NCBI RefSeq assembly: GCF_023008545.1
Contig: NZ_CP095397.1
Coordinates: forward strand, 434,001 to 498,000
Reading direction: 5' to 3'
From: Natribaculum luteum
Lineage (GTDB): Archaea > Halobacteriota > Halobacteria > Halobacteriales > Natrialbaceae
Length of the DNA: 64,000 nt
Notes under the pieces: generated by a model
Database searches by the model: none
Seen by the model: the letters and a program-made list of their open reading frames with translations, nothing else
Told to the model about the DNA's origin: nothing
Made by a program: the position numbers and the translations under genes
Part shown: one piece after another, positions 9,060-17,408 of the stretch
How positions within the stretch are numbered: position 1 is the stretch's first letter
Layout of the letters: each line of letters opens with the position of its first letter

Positions 9060-10466
9060 GTGACTGCCGAATCGGCCGCCGACCCCGGAGACGAACCCGA
9101 ATCCACGGCGGGATACCGCGGCGAACCGACGACGGCGAAACTCTCAGAGATCATCCGCTACTTCCTGTTCATCGGCATCGTCGGCTTCGGTGGCCCGCTG
9201 GTCCACATCGCGATGATGGAAGACGACCTGGTCGGCGAGGAGAGCAAGGGGTGGACCGATCAGTCGATCTTCATGGAGGGGCTGGCGATCTGTAACACCT
9301 TACCAGGGCCGGCCTCGACCCAGCTTGGGATCTTCATGGGCTGGATCTACGCCGGCAGACTCGGCGCGATCGTCGCCGGCGTCTCGTTCATGCTCCCGAC
9401 GTTCGTCATCGTCGTGGCGTTCTCCTATCTCTACTTCACCTACCAGCAGCTTCCGGCCGTCGAAGCCGTCTTCTACGGCATCAACCCCGTCGTCATCGGC
9501 CTCATCGTCGGTGCGTCCTACTCGATGGCACACAGCGCCCTCCGCGAGGGAGACGCCGACCTCGAGTTCAGCCTCGGCGACGAGGAGTGGACGGTCGACT
9601 GCAAACTGCTGGCCGTCCTCGTCGCGGCGGTCGTCGTCACGGCCGTCCTCAATCCGAACCCCGTGATCGCGTTCGTCGTCGCGGGGATCGTCGCCCTGTT
9701 CGTCTACCGCATGCCGTGGATCCGCCGACACGCACGCACGGTGTCGCTCTGGGCCGTCGTCGGCTCGGCACTCGGCGCGCTCTACGCCGCTCGCGATCGA
9801 CTTCTCGCGGCCGTCGGCCCGCGAATCGAAACTGCCGTGACCTCGAGCCCGCTGTGGGGGTACGCACTCGCGCTGTGGGCGAACGAGTGGTTCAAGCTCT
9901 TCCTGTTTATGCTCTACACCGGTTCGTTCATCTACGGTGGCGGGCTCGTGTTGATCCCGTTCATCGAGAAGTACGTCGTCCACGAGTTCGGCTGGCTCTC
10001 GAGTCGAACGTTCGTCGACGGGATCGCCATCGGCCAGCTCTCACCGGGTCCCGTCGTCATGACCACCGCCTTCGTCGGCTACGAACTCATGCTCTCGAAG
10101 TACGGCCTCGTTCCCGTGGCCGTACTGGGGGCGTTCGTCGCCGCCATCGGTGCGTTCGGCCCCTCGTTCGCGTTCATCGTCGGCTTCTTCCCCTACTTCG
10201 CGCGGGTCCGGGAGAACGACGTCGTTCAGTCGGCGCTGGTCGGCGTCAACGCGGCCGTCGTCGGCGCGATCCTCGGAGCGACGGTAACGCTCGCCAGCGA
10301 GGCGTTCGTGATCGACGGCGTCGTCGACCCGGTGACGATCGGCCTCGCAGTCGTCGCTTTCGTCGTCTTCGTTCGCGGCGTCCACGCTGCCTGGATCATC
10401 GTCGTCGGCGCACTCGTCGGCGTCCCGCTGTACTTCCTGGACGTCGTCTCACACCTGTCTCTCTAG
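9060..10466 (+). CDS. chrA: chromate transporter, ChrA (CHR) family
   Basis: A 468-residue membrane protein with two homologous CHR domains. The N-terminal one has IGIVGFGGPLVHIAMM and CNTLPGPASTQLGIFMGW; the second has GGGLVLIPFIEKYVV and GQLSPGPVVMTTAFVGY. The paired GFGGP and PGP motifs define the family, which exports chromate or other oxyanions. About ten to twelve hydrophobic segments are visible. The start is a GTG at 9060, about 25 nt after the box CGCTTATCC (9029-9037); an ATG at 9050 is out of frame. The stop overlaps the stop of the convergent universal stress gene by a few bases. Confidence 0.9.
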   Translation: MTAESAADPGDEPESTAGYRGEPTTAKLSEIIRYFLFIGIVGFGGPLVHIAMMEDDLVGEESKGWTDQSIFMEGLAICNTLPGPASTQLGIFMGWIYAGRLGAIVAGVSFMLPTFVIVVAFSYLYFTYQQLPAVEAVFYGINPVVIGLIVGASYSMAHSALREGDADLEFSLGDEEWTVDCKLLAVLVAAVVVTAVLNPNPVIAFVVAGIVALFVYRMPWIRRHARTVSLWAVVGSALGALYAARDRLLAAVGPRIETAVTSSPLWGYALALWANEWFKLFLFMLYTGSFIYGGGLVLIPFIEKYVVHEFGWLSSRTFVDGIAIGQLSPGPVVMTTAFVGYELMLSKYGLVPVAVLGAFVAAIGAFGPSFAFIVGFFPYFARVRENDVVQSALVGVNAAVVGAILGATVTLASEAFVIDGVVDPVTIGLAVVAFVVFVRGVHAAWIIVVGALVGVPLYFLDVVSHLSL

Positions 10467-10900
10467 CGAATGATCGTCACCGGCACCGGCGACCGGCGGG
10501 CGACCTTCTCGGCGACGCTCCCCAGCAGGATCCGACTCGCACCCGTCCGACCGTGGCTGCCGATGACGATCTGATCGGCGTCGTGTTCGTCCGCGTACTC
10601 GATGATCGTCCGCGAGACGCCGCCGAGGACGTGGTCCGTCTCGATCTCGACGCCGGCCTCGTCGGCCTGTTCGCGTGCGCGTTCGAGGATCTGCTCCGCT
10701 CGTCGCTCGTGGTTCTCGCGGATCTGCTCGTAGTTGGCCATCGCGCCGCCTTCGATTCCGGTCGCCGCGTAGAAGTCGCCGGGGTCGATGACGTGTAAGG
10801 CCGTGATCTTCGCGTCCGGATACTCCTCGAGAACGAACTCGAGTGCCTGCGTTGCACGATCCGAGTCGTCGACTGGCACCAACACGTGTTTCGTTGCCAT
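10463..10900 (-). CDS. universal stress protein (UspA family)
   Basis: A 145-residue single-domain Usp. The N-terminal strand HVLVPVDDSDRATQALEF and the C-terminal ATP-binding signature IVIGSHGRTGASRILLGSVAEKVARRSPVPV match the G-2x-G-9x-G(S/T) motif of ATP-binding Usps. It probably binds ATP and acts in stress tolerance; no specific partner is visible. The Met at 10900 gives MATKHVLVPV; the frame extends to 11311 only through low-complexity antisense of the next gene. Confidence 0.93.
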   Translation of the reverse strand: MATKHVLVPVDDSDRATQALEFVLEEYPDAKITALHVIDPGDFYAATGIEGGAMANYEQIRENHERRAEQILERAREQADEAGVEIETDHVLGGVSRTIIEYADEHDADQIVIGSHGRTGASRILLGSVAEKVARRSPVPVTIIR

Positions 10901-11096
10901 ACGGATACGTTCGGGTGCTCCCGAGATAAATTCCTGCCCAAAACGATGGCACACGCTGCCCGCGTCTGCGCCTGTGTTCCGAGAGGGACCGTCTCGAGCA
11001 ACCAATGGCAACGACCAGCATAAAAACAGTGACGAATCGTTCCAGGCGATGACAATCACACGAAGTGATATTTGAACCAGCGTGGAGGAATCGACC

Positions 11097-11714
11097 ATGC
11101 AGCGCGCATCCAAACTCCGTCGCCGCCGGCTGCTCGCGGTCGTCGGCGGTTCGCTCGCGGTGACCGCCGGTTGCCTCGGCAGCGACGACGACGAGGACGA
11201 CAATAACAACGACGATACCGACGACACTGACGACACCGACGACACCGACGACACCAACGACACCGACGACACCAACGACAACAGCAGCGACAACAGCAGC
11301 GACGACGGCAACAGCTCAGACGAGGATTACGAGATCAAACACTACCGAGACACCGAGATCCCGCTTCTCCCGCTCGAGGACGCCTACGAGTGGCACCAGA
11401 ACGACTCTGCTCGCTTCGTCGACGCCAGAAGCCCGGAGCAGTACGACCTGCTACGCATCGAGGGTGCCGTCTCGAGTCCCGCTCCCGACGGACTCGCGAG
11501 CGACGACCCCGTCGCCGAGTGGTCGAGTGATCAAACGATGGTCATCTACTGCGAATGCAAGGACATGGTCGAATCCGCCAACCGTGCGGTCGCCCTGATC
11601 AACGAGGGTTACGAGAATGTCTACGTCCTCGCCCCCGGTGAGGACTCGAGTGGGTTTACGCGGTGGGTCGAACACGACTACCCGCTCGCCGGATCGCTCA
11701 CCGAAGACGAGTAA
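11097..11714 (+). CDS. Tat-exported lipoprotein with a rhodanese-like domain
   Basis: A 205-residue protein. The N terminus has a twin-arginine region (RRRRLLAVVGG) and the lipobox TAGC, so it is probably exported by Tat and lipid-anchored outside the membrane. Residues about 25-75 are an acidic tether built of repeated Asp-Asp-Thr and Asn/Ser units. The rest is rhodanese-like: FVDARSPEQYDLLRIEGAV and the active-site loop IYCECKDM, whose first Cys would carry persulfide. The ATG at 11097 was preferred over a GTG at 11082. An extracellular sulfurtransferase role is inference. Confidence 0.85.
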   Translation: MQRASKLRRRRLLAVVGGSLAVTAGCLGSDDDEDDNNNDDTDDTDDTDDTDDTNDTDDTNDNSSDNSSDDGNSSDEDYEIKHYRDTEIPLLPLEDAYEWHQNDSARFVDARSPEQYDLLRIEGAVSSPAPDGLASDDPVAEWSSDQTMVIYCECKDMVESANRAVALINEGYENVYVLAPGEDSSGFTRWVEHDYPLAGSLTEDE

Positions 11715-11792
11715 CGTCGCGAACGCGACTACAGGGAAGGTTGCCACTCGAGGGAGGACGGTTCACGGCGAAAAACGGCAGCAGCGAGTCGC

Positions 11793-12383
11793 TTACTTCG
11801 CGCGGCCCTGCCCACCGGTGTTGCTCGGGCGGACCTTCTCTGCACCTTTCCCGCGGTTGTACAGTCCGCGGTTGTCCTTGCCGGCGTTCGTGAGGCCGCG
11901 CAATGCGCGGTTCTCGTGGACGTCGTCACAGATCCAGTTGAGGTCGTCGTCGTTCTGGATGGCAGGGTGGTTCGGATCGACGAGGATCACTTCGAACCAC
12001 TTCTGGCTGCCATCTTCGCCAACCCAGTAGCTGTTGAGTACCCGCAGGTTGGGGTACTTCCGGGTGACGCGCTCCTCGCCGATGCGCTGGATGTTCTTGC
12101 GGCGGCCGATGCGGTTGACGCCCTGACGCTTCGAGCGGCGACCCGCTTTGAAACGCTGCTTGCGGGCCGTCCCCTTGCGGACCGAGACGCGGGCGAGAAC
12201 GATGCCCTGTTTCGCCTTGTAGCCCAGTTCGCGGGCCTTGTCCAGGCGAGTCGGGCGGTCGATGCGCTCGATCGCGCCCTGCTTGCGCCACTCCTGCTTT
12301 CGCTGCCACTGCAGTTCGCCGAGTTTGCCGTCGTCGGGGTCTTTCCACGCTTCCTTGATGTGGGAGTAGAAGCTTCGTGCCAT
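11793..12383 (-). CDS. rpl15e: large ribosomal subunit protein eL15 (L15e)
   Basis: A 196-residue protein of the archaeal/eukaryotic eL15 family. It starts MARSFYSHIKEAWK and includes the highly conserved GRRSKRQGVNRI and YPNLRVLNSYWVGEDG segments, with a Gly/Lys/Arg-rich C terminus ending GGQGRAK. It binds 23S rRNA. The ATG (12381-12383) has a GGTGA Shine-Dalgarno-like motif a few bases upstream, unlike the leaderless genes nearby, and a leader of about 100 nt. Confidence 0.97.
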   Translation of the reverse strand: MARSFYSHIKEAWKDPDDGKLGELQWQRKQEWRKQGAIERIDRPTRLDKARELGYKAKQGIVLARVSVRKGTARKQRFKAGRRSKRQGVNRIGRRKNIQRIGEERVTRKYPNLRVLNSYWVGEDGSQKWFEVILVDPNHPAIQNDDDLNWICDDVHENRALRGLTNAGKDNRGLYNRGKGAEKVRPSNTGGQGRAK

Positions 12384-12512
12384 CGTTGTCACCTGCGGGC
12401 GTTCCTGGTTCAATCCCACGAGGGATCACATCCCGACCTGTGGCAGGTGCCGAACAGGTGCCCGCTGGTGCCCGCCGACCAGCGAGTCGTTCTGATCTAT
12501 CCAACTACCGAG
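12384..12512 (-). promoter_or_regulatory. 5' leader of rpl15e with small hairpins
   Basis: The minus-strand box CCCTTATACTC (about 12511-12521) predicts a start near 12490, leaving an untranslated leader of roughly 100 nt. The leader contains a direct repeat of GCGGGCACC, a hairpin ACCTG-CCA-CAGGT, and GGGAT-GTG-ATCCC, then an SD-like GGTGA. Autogenous control by a ribosomal protein is a possibility, not shown. Confidence 0.4.
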
Positions 12513-12543
12513 TATAAGGGCTTCGAAGTGCGACAGATCGACT

Positions 12544-12627
12544 GATACGGACTACTGTACGTCATCTCCGGTGCAACCGCGATCTTCCTGCAGTTGTACC
12601 GGTAATCGGTACAGCAGCCCGTATGAC
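12544..12627. repeat. short palindromic element, family 1, copy 1
   Basis: ATACGGACTACTGTAC at 12545-12560 is the near reverse complement (14 of 16) of GTACAGCAGCCCGTAT at 12609-12624. An inner hairpin TGTACCG/CGGTACA sits near the right end. The same outer sequence brackets 22158-22243. It lies alone between rpl15e and the gene at 12797; no ORF is inside. Confidence 0.5.
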
Positions 12628-12796
12628 CCGAGGTCGTGTTCGGTCGGCCTACGGAAGAGCAGTCGACCCGTTTCGGACGCCCTTTGCCGATCGGTGTAGT
12701 CCGGCCGTACCCCAGTCAATCACCCCTTAGCCGCTCGTGTCGTCCTCGAAACTGTCGACGTGCTTTTGCTGTCATCACGCCGGATACTACCCGCCT

Positions 12797-13147
12797 ATGA
12801 GGCTTCGAAACCGCGTCCTCGTCCTCGCTCTCGCACTCGCGATCGCCCTCGCGGGTGCGTCCACCGCCGCCGCCGGTGGCGATGCAGCCACAGACGACAA
12901 ACACCTCGGTACGATCGATCTCACGCTCGAGAACGAGCAGATCCACGTCGACGGCGTGGACGTCTCCGGAGAGGGACTGCCGACGATGGAGATCGACGAG
13001 CGGACCTACCAGCTCGAGTCGGCGACGATCACGACCGACGGCGTGACCGTGACCGTCGGCGAGACGACCTACCGGCTCGGACAGATCACCGTCGGCGTCG
13101 AGAACGTCAGCGTCACGCTCGAGGACGTCTCGATCACCGGCAAGTAA
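12797..13147 (+). CDS. small exported protein of unknown function
   Basis: A 116-residue protein I do not recognise. Residues 1-27 are a Sec-type signal peptide (basic start MRLRNR, hydrophobic core LVLALALAIALAG, then STAAAGG with an Ala-x-Ala cleavage site). The mature part is about 90 residues of short alternating strands rich in Thr, Val and Asp (for example ITVGVENVSVTLEDVSI), suggesting a small beta-sandwich or beta-solenoid. No Cys, no lipobox, no C-terminal anchor, so it is likely secreted. The stop codon abuts a palindromic element at 13147. Confidence 0.7.
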   Translation: MRLRNRVLVLALALAIALAGASTAAAGGDAATDDKHLGTIDLTLENEQIHVDGVDVSGEGLPTMEIDERTYQLESATITTDGVTVTVGETTYRLGQITVGVENVSVTLEDVSITGK

Positions 13148-13256
13148 TACTACTGGACAACAGTCAGTGAATACTCGAGCGCGTCTCGCCGTCTGTCGCC
13201 GCTGGCGACAGCGTCTCGAGTGCGACCGATGTCTGAACCGTTTTGTCCAGCAGTAT
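13147..13256. repeat. palindromic element, family 2, copy A
   Basis: ATACTACTGGACAA (13147-13160) and TTGTCCAGCAGTAT (13243-13256) are inverted repeats matching at 13 of 14 positions. Between them lie CTCGAG inverted pairs and a hairpin around CGCTGGCGACAGCG. It starts at the last base of a stop codon and could end that transcript. A related sequence lies just after the endonuclease IV gene (25657-25714). Confidence 0.5.
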
Positions 13257-13518
13257 AAGCAAACCGAACCCGAAATCCGACCTGCGAGCGGTCGTCTTTT
13301 TACGGTCCACTCGAGCGCGCCACCGGCATCTCCGCTCGATCGACGAGGCCGATTTCGTATATCACTATGAAGTATATGTCCGGGCGCACGGCAGTTCTAG
13401 CCCCAACTACAGAACTGACTCGGGATCACCGGTCAGTGGAGCCGTCCCGTTCTCGAACGAGTGCAGCACAGCGGCGATCCGAGAAAAACAGGAGCGCAGG
13501 GGTGTCGGGCCGTCGCGC
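13257..13518. other. intergenic region downstream of the palindromic element
   Basis: With the element at 13147-13256 this makes about 370 bp without a supported gene. A 51-codon open frame from an ATG at about 13367 ends in TAG just before 13519, next to an AT-rich CGTATATCAC, but its composition is Arg/Ser-rich and not protein-like, so it is not called. Confidence 0.35.
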
Positions 13519-14421
13519 CTAGATGTCCTCGAGCGAGTCGAACGATTCGTCTGCGATCGCGGCGGCGACGTCGTCGACGTCGACGTCGGGGACGACGCGG
13601 GGATACTTCCGGCGGAAGTAGCCGACCAGGTTGGAGACGTCGCGCCGGAGGAACTCGGATGCGTTCTCGTGGTCGGTCGCCACCGCCTGGGGCCAGTCGA
13701 AGATCGTCACGCCTTCCTCGCTCACGAAGACGTTGTACTCGCTCATGTCGGCGTGAACGTATCCCTTCTCGTGTGCACGCGTAAGTTCGCGAAGTAACAG
13801 CTCGAGGACGCCGACGACCTGCTCGTCGTCGAGTTTCGCCCGCGAGAGTTCGACGCCGTCCATCTTCTCCATGACGATCGCGTGGCGGTTCTGGTCGATC
13901 GGTTGGGGGACGGCCACGTCGGGATACATCGACTCGAGGATCTCGTACTCGCGCTCGGCGGCCTTCCGGGCCGTGTACATCCAGGAGACGTGTCGCTTGT
14001 CGGAGGTGTAGTCGCGCTCTTTGTTCACCTCGCGGAAGTTCGTATAGCCCTCGCGGTGATACTTCAGCGCGAGCGGCTTGTACGAGCGCACCTCGTAGAC
14101 GTCGCTCTCCTTGCCGACGCCCAGCGGTGCGCCGAACTCGGAGATCGTCTCCCGTTCGACCAGGGCGTGGAGCGCGAGGACGTCGTACCCCTCGAACTGG
14201 AGGGTGTACCCCTCGTACTGGATCGTCTTCTTCTCGATCAGCCCGCGTTTGAGACACCGCTCGAGTCGGTAGTCGACCTCCTCGGGGGACAGTCCCGAAA
14301 AGCGGGGCAGTTTCTCGCGCTGGACCCACTCCGAGAAGCGCATCCCCTGTTCGACGCCCGACAGTAGATAGAAGTCTTCCGTCTCGAGTTCCGGCAAGAG
14401 GCCGGCGACGTTCCGCACCAT
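13519..14421 (-). CDS. rio2: RIO2-family serine/threonine protein kinase
   Basis: A 300-residue atypical kinase/ATPase of archaeal ribosome maturation. Residues about 1-90 form the Rio2-specific winged helix (FYLLSGVEQGMRFSEWV, LKRGLIEKKTIQYEGYTL). The RIO kinase core follows: nucleotide loop LGVGKESDVYEV, catalytic loop YVHADMSEYNVFV and metal-binding IFDWPQAV. The family acts on pre-small subunits in the cytoplasm. The Met at 14421 (MVRNVAGLLPEL) is the conserved start; the longer frame to 14553 is not. The rRNA operon is elsewhere in the window. Confidence 0.94.
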   Translation of the reverse strand: MVRNVAGLLPELETEDFYLLSGVEQGMRFSEWVQREKLPRFSGLSPEEVDYRLERCLKRGLIEKKTIQYEGYTLQFEGYDVLALHALVERETISEFGAPLGVGKESDVYEVRSYKPLALKYHREGYTNFREVNKERDYTSDKRHVSWMYTARKAAEREYEILESMYPDVAVPQPIDQNRHAIVMEKMDGVELSRAKLDDEQVVGVLELLLRELTRAHEKGYVHADMSEYNVFVSEEGVTIFDWPQAVATDHENASEFLRRDVSNLVGYFRRKYPRVVPDVDVDDVAAAIADESFDSLEDI

Positions 14422-14727
14422 GGGCAGACGTAGCCAGCGTGGACGTAAAAACGTCGTGACGAGCGGGCGGGTTTCGAGCGCGCAGACGAACTGGTCGGCT
14501 CTGGCCGGGGGTAAACTACATACTGCGATACGAAATCGAGGCGACGGACACAAGGTTCGGAAGAGAGGCCAGTTTCAATCGAATCAGTCGAGCGCTCGAA
14601 GTTCTCGAACGGTGTGACGAGATCGGTATGCCGGGGATCGGTCCGGAGAGCGATCCCGAGCTGGTACGCCTCACACCGATAGCGCATTCGGCGGGACTCG
14701 ATCTGTCGACGGAGTCCGAACTGGTGG
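14422..14727. other. intergenic region of about 306 bp
   Basis: Lies between the start of rio2 and the end of the AbrB/PhoU gene, both on the minus strand. I see no gene with credible codon use. It would contain the rio2 promoter and the 3' end of the phosphate operon transcript; no clear T-run terminator is visible. Confidence 0.4.
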
Positions 14728-15795
14728 TCACCCTCCAGTCGAGGCGTGAGACTCTCGAGTCGAGTCCTCCGCGTTCGCAGCCTCCTGGGGTGGTTCCGTC
14801 AGTTCACCGTGGCGGATGGCGTGTCGGAGTCCGAACTCCGCAATGTTCCCCCCGTGTTCGGCTGTCCGCCGCAATCTATCGAGAACCGGTCCGAGTTGGG
14901 TGCCTTCGTCCGACGATTCCTCCAATCGGCGCTCGAGTGTCGCTATTTCTTCGCGTACCCGATCACGAGCAGTCAACGCCTGTTGTGCGGTTTCGACGCT
15001 CACGTCGCCGACGATGACACTCACCGCGTCCGCAACGATCTCGCGTGCCGTCGCTGCAATCTCACGGAGGTCATTTTTGATCGAATCGTCCACGGCCACA
15101 TCGATTTCGGCGGCGACGGTTGCTATGCCTTCGGCGTGGTCGGCAACGCGCTCTAGCTCGCGAGTCGTCCCCCACAGTTCGAACAACTCCGGACGGGTCA
15201 ATCCCAGCGCATCGACCTCGCCGAGACGTGCGAGCCCCCGAGCAAAGGACCAGTCGATCATCGCGTAGAGGCGATCGGCCTGATCGTCGCGATCGGCCAG
15301 ATTTCCGGGATCTGTGTCCTCAGTCACCGCAGCCGTTGCATCGCGATGCATCGATAGTGCGACGAACTTGAGCTGGCACACCGACTGTCGAACCGACACC
15401 TCCTCGGTATCGAGGAGCGTTCGAACCGTGATCGTCGATTCGGACTCCGCAGTGACCGACACCCCAGTGAGGTTTCTGGCAACCTGGTCGACGATGCGTC
15501 GCTGGTCGGTCGTAAAACAATCGACGGCCTCGAGTCGCACTTCCTTCGCACCGACGGCGTAGGCTGCCCGCAGGGTCCGCTCGAGTGGCTCGGCGTCGGC
15601 GTGAGCGACCTGGACGGCGATTCGTTCGGGCGTGTCGTCCGTACACTCCTGGGCCTGGAGGGCGAGCACTCCGTCGATGTGTGTATGCAGGCTGACGGTA
15701 TCGCCTGCAGTGATGTCCTGGGACTCGGCCCACTCTTTGGGGAGTGACACGGTGTAGGTTCCGCTGCTGACCGTCTGTATTTTGCGTGTCTCCAT
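14728..15795 (-). CDS. phosphate uptake regulator with AbrB and PhoU domains
   Basis: A 355-residue protein with an N-terminal SpoVT/AbrB-type swapped-hairpin segment (about 1-45, IQTVSSGTYTVSLPKEWAESQDITAGD) followed by PhoU-type helical repeats (about 115-330, with DWSFARGLARLGEVDALG and RELERVADHAEGIATVAAEI, the latter carrying the metal-cluster acidic pattern). It is likely a DNA-binding or membrane-transporter regulator sensing phosphate status. It is the last gene of the pst operon, 3 nt after phoU. Haloarchaea often carry such AbrB-PhoU fusions beside pst genes. Confidence 0.88.
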   Translation of the reverse strand: METRKIQTVSSGTYTVSLPKEWAESQDITAGDTVSLHTHIDGVLALQAQECTDDTPERIAVQVAHADAEPLERTLRAAYAVGAKEVRLEAVDCFTTDQRRIVDQVARNLTGVSVTAESESTITVRTLLDTEEVSVRQSVCQLKFVALSMHRDATAAVTEDTDPGNLADRDDQADRLYAMIDWSFARGLARLGEVDALGLTRPELFELWGTTRELERVADHAEGIATVAAEIDVAVDDSIKNDLREIAATAREIVADAVSVIVGDVSVETAQQALTARDRVREEIATLERRLEESSDEGTQLGPVLDRLRRTAEHGGNIAEFGLRHAIRHGELTEPPQEAANAEDSTRESHASTGG

Positions 15796-15798
15796 CGG

Positions 15799-16485
15799 TC
15801 AATAGATGAGGGCAGGGTCGTTCTCGGCCATGTACAGGGTCCGTGCTGCAATATTCACGGCGTGGTCGGCGATCCGTTCGAGGTCACGAATCGTCAACAG
15901 TACACGCGAGACGTCGTCGAGTAGTTGTTCGACCGCCCACGGATCGCCGCTGTCTGCCTCGCGCTCGATCAAGTCCCGCGTAACGGTTTCGCTCGCCCGC
16001 TGACAGAGGGCATCGACGTCGTCGTCGCTGGCTGCGATCTCCCGACACGCGTCGACGTCTTCGGTTTCGTACGCTTCGAGACTTCGCGTGAGGAGGGCCC
16101 TTGCGTTGTGACCGATGTCCTCGATGGCGACTTCGGGCGTGAATTTGCGCTTCGCTGTCAGTGCGTACTGTGCCAGATTGGCTGCCAAATCCCCGACGCG
16201 TTCGAGGTCTGTGATGATTTTGAACGAGGCCGTGATGAAGCGGAGATCACTCGCCACTGGCTGCTGGAGGGCGAATAAGTCGACACACTGGTTTTCCAGT
16301 GTGAGGTACGTCTCGTTTACGTCTGCATCGCCCTCGATGACTTCCCGGGCCAGTGATTGATCCTCGTTGACTACGCTCTCCAGCCCGACCTCGAGCCGTT
16401 CGACGACGAGCGAACCCATCTCGAGGACGTCGTTCCGGAGGGAATCCAGCGATTGCTGGTATGTCTCTCGTGTCACGGCAGTCAC
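15799..16485 (-). CDS. phoU: phosphate signalling protein PhoU
   Basis: A 228-residue two-repeat PhoU. Both helical repeats end in the metal-binding pattern: [18 protein letters not shown] and [19 protein letters not shown]. PhoU restrains Pst uptake when phosphate is plentiful; bacterial PhoU works through PhoR, which is absent here, so the mechanism in haloarchaea is open. The start is a GTG at 16485 that overlaps the pstB stop by 4 nt (GTGA), indicating coupled translation. Confidence 0.93.
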   Translation of the reverse strand: MTAVTRETYQQSLDSLRNDVLEMGSLVVERLEVGLESVVNEDQSLAREVIEGDADVNETYLTLENQCVDLFALQQPVASDLRFITASFKIITDLERVGDLAANLAQYALTAKRKFTPEVAIEDIGHNARALLTRSLEAYETEDVDACREIAASDDDVDALCQRASETVTRDLIEREADSGDPWAVEQLLDDVSRVLLTIRDLERIADHAVNIAARTLYMAENDPALIY

Positions 16486-17408
16486 CCGAACTTGCCGGTG
16501 ATGTAATCCTCGACGCGCTGGCTCTGTGGGTCCTCGAACACCTGGTCAGTGTCGCCGTACTCCACGAGCTCGCCGCCAGTCAGGAACACGGCTGTCTGGT
16601 CGGAGATGCGTGCCGCCTGCTGCATGTTGTGCGTGACGATCACGACCGTGTAGTCCTCGGCGAGATCTTCGATGAGGTCCTCGACTTTCGCGGTGGCGAT
16701 CGGGTCGAGCGCCGAGGCCGGCTCGTCCATCAGGATGACCTCCGGGTCGACAGCGAGACACCGAGCGATGCACAGCCGCTGTTGCTGGCCGCCCGAAAGA
16801 CCGAGTGCGTTATCGTCGAGACGACCCTCGACCTCGTCCCAGAGGGCTGCATCGCGAAGACACTGCTCTACCAGCTCGTCCTCTTTTTCGGTCTCCTCTC
16901 GTCCGAGCAATCTCGGAACGAGTCCACGATCGAGTTCGCCGTGCTTGCGCGGGGCGTACGCGACGTTGTCCCGTATCGACTTCGGGAACGGATTTGGATG
17001 CTGGAATACCATGCCGATACGTTTTCGAAGTTCGACGAGGTTGGCCCCGTCGGCGTAGATATCCTGCTCGTTAAACGAGACGGAGCCCTCGATGCGGGCA
17101 CTCTTGATCCGGTCGTTCATCCGGTTGAGACACCGGAGGAACGTGGACTTACCACATCCCGACGGCCCGATGAGCGCCGTTACACTCTCTTCGGGGATGT
17201 CGATCGAGATGTCTTTCAGTGCGTGATCGTCGTCGTACCAGACGTTCAGGTCCTCGACCGAGAGGACCGGATCGCCGGCGAACGAGTACTCTCGCCACGC
17301 TGCGCTCGTCTGTTCGTCACTTTCGCCGGCAGTCGTTTCACTACTCGACGTGGCTTCCTCCGAGTCGGTTCGTTCCGCTGTCGTGGTGTTCATACTGGAT
17401 TCCGTCAT
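16482..17408 (-). CDS. pstB: phosphate ABC transporter ATP-binding protein PstB
   Basis: A 308-residue ATPase of the high-affinity phosphate importer. Walker [10 protein letters not shown] is near 81-89, signature [16 protein letters not shown] near 217-232, Walker [14 protein letters not shown] near 238-250 and the H-loop VTHN follows. The ATG at 17408 overlaps the pstA stop as ATGA; an alternative Met is at 17393. The first 45 residues are a Ser/Thr/Glu-rich extension not needed for the ABC fold. The insert [25 protein letters not shown] between Q-loop and signature is longer than in many bacterial PstB. Confidence 0.95.
   Translation of the reverse strand: MTESSMNTTTAERTDSEEATSSSETTAGESDEQTSAAWREYSFAGDPVLSVEDLNVWYDDDHALKDISIDIPEESVTALIGPSGCGKSTFLRCLNRMNDRIKSARIEGSVSFNEQDIYADGANLVELRKRIGMVFQHPNPFPKSIRDNVAYAPRKHGELDRGLVPRLLGREETEKEDELVEQCLRDAALWDEVEGRLDDNALGLSGGQQQRLCIARCLAVDPEVILMDEPASALDPIATAKVEDLIEDLAEDYTVVIVTHNMQQAARISDQTAVFLTGGELVEYGDTDQVFEDPQSQRVEDYITGKFG

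Noticed and set aside
11215-11275. Short tandem repeats considered as a CRISPR or regulatory array
   Set aside because: They are in-frame codons for an Asp/Thr tether in the lipoprotein, with no spacers.
13367-13522. A 51-codon plus-strand ORF after the palindromic element
   Set aside because: Arg/Ser-rich, no homology recognised, no consistent promoter spacing; overlaps the end of rio2 at the stop.
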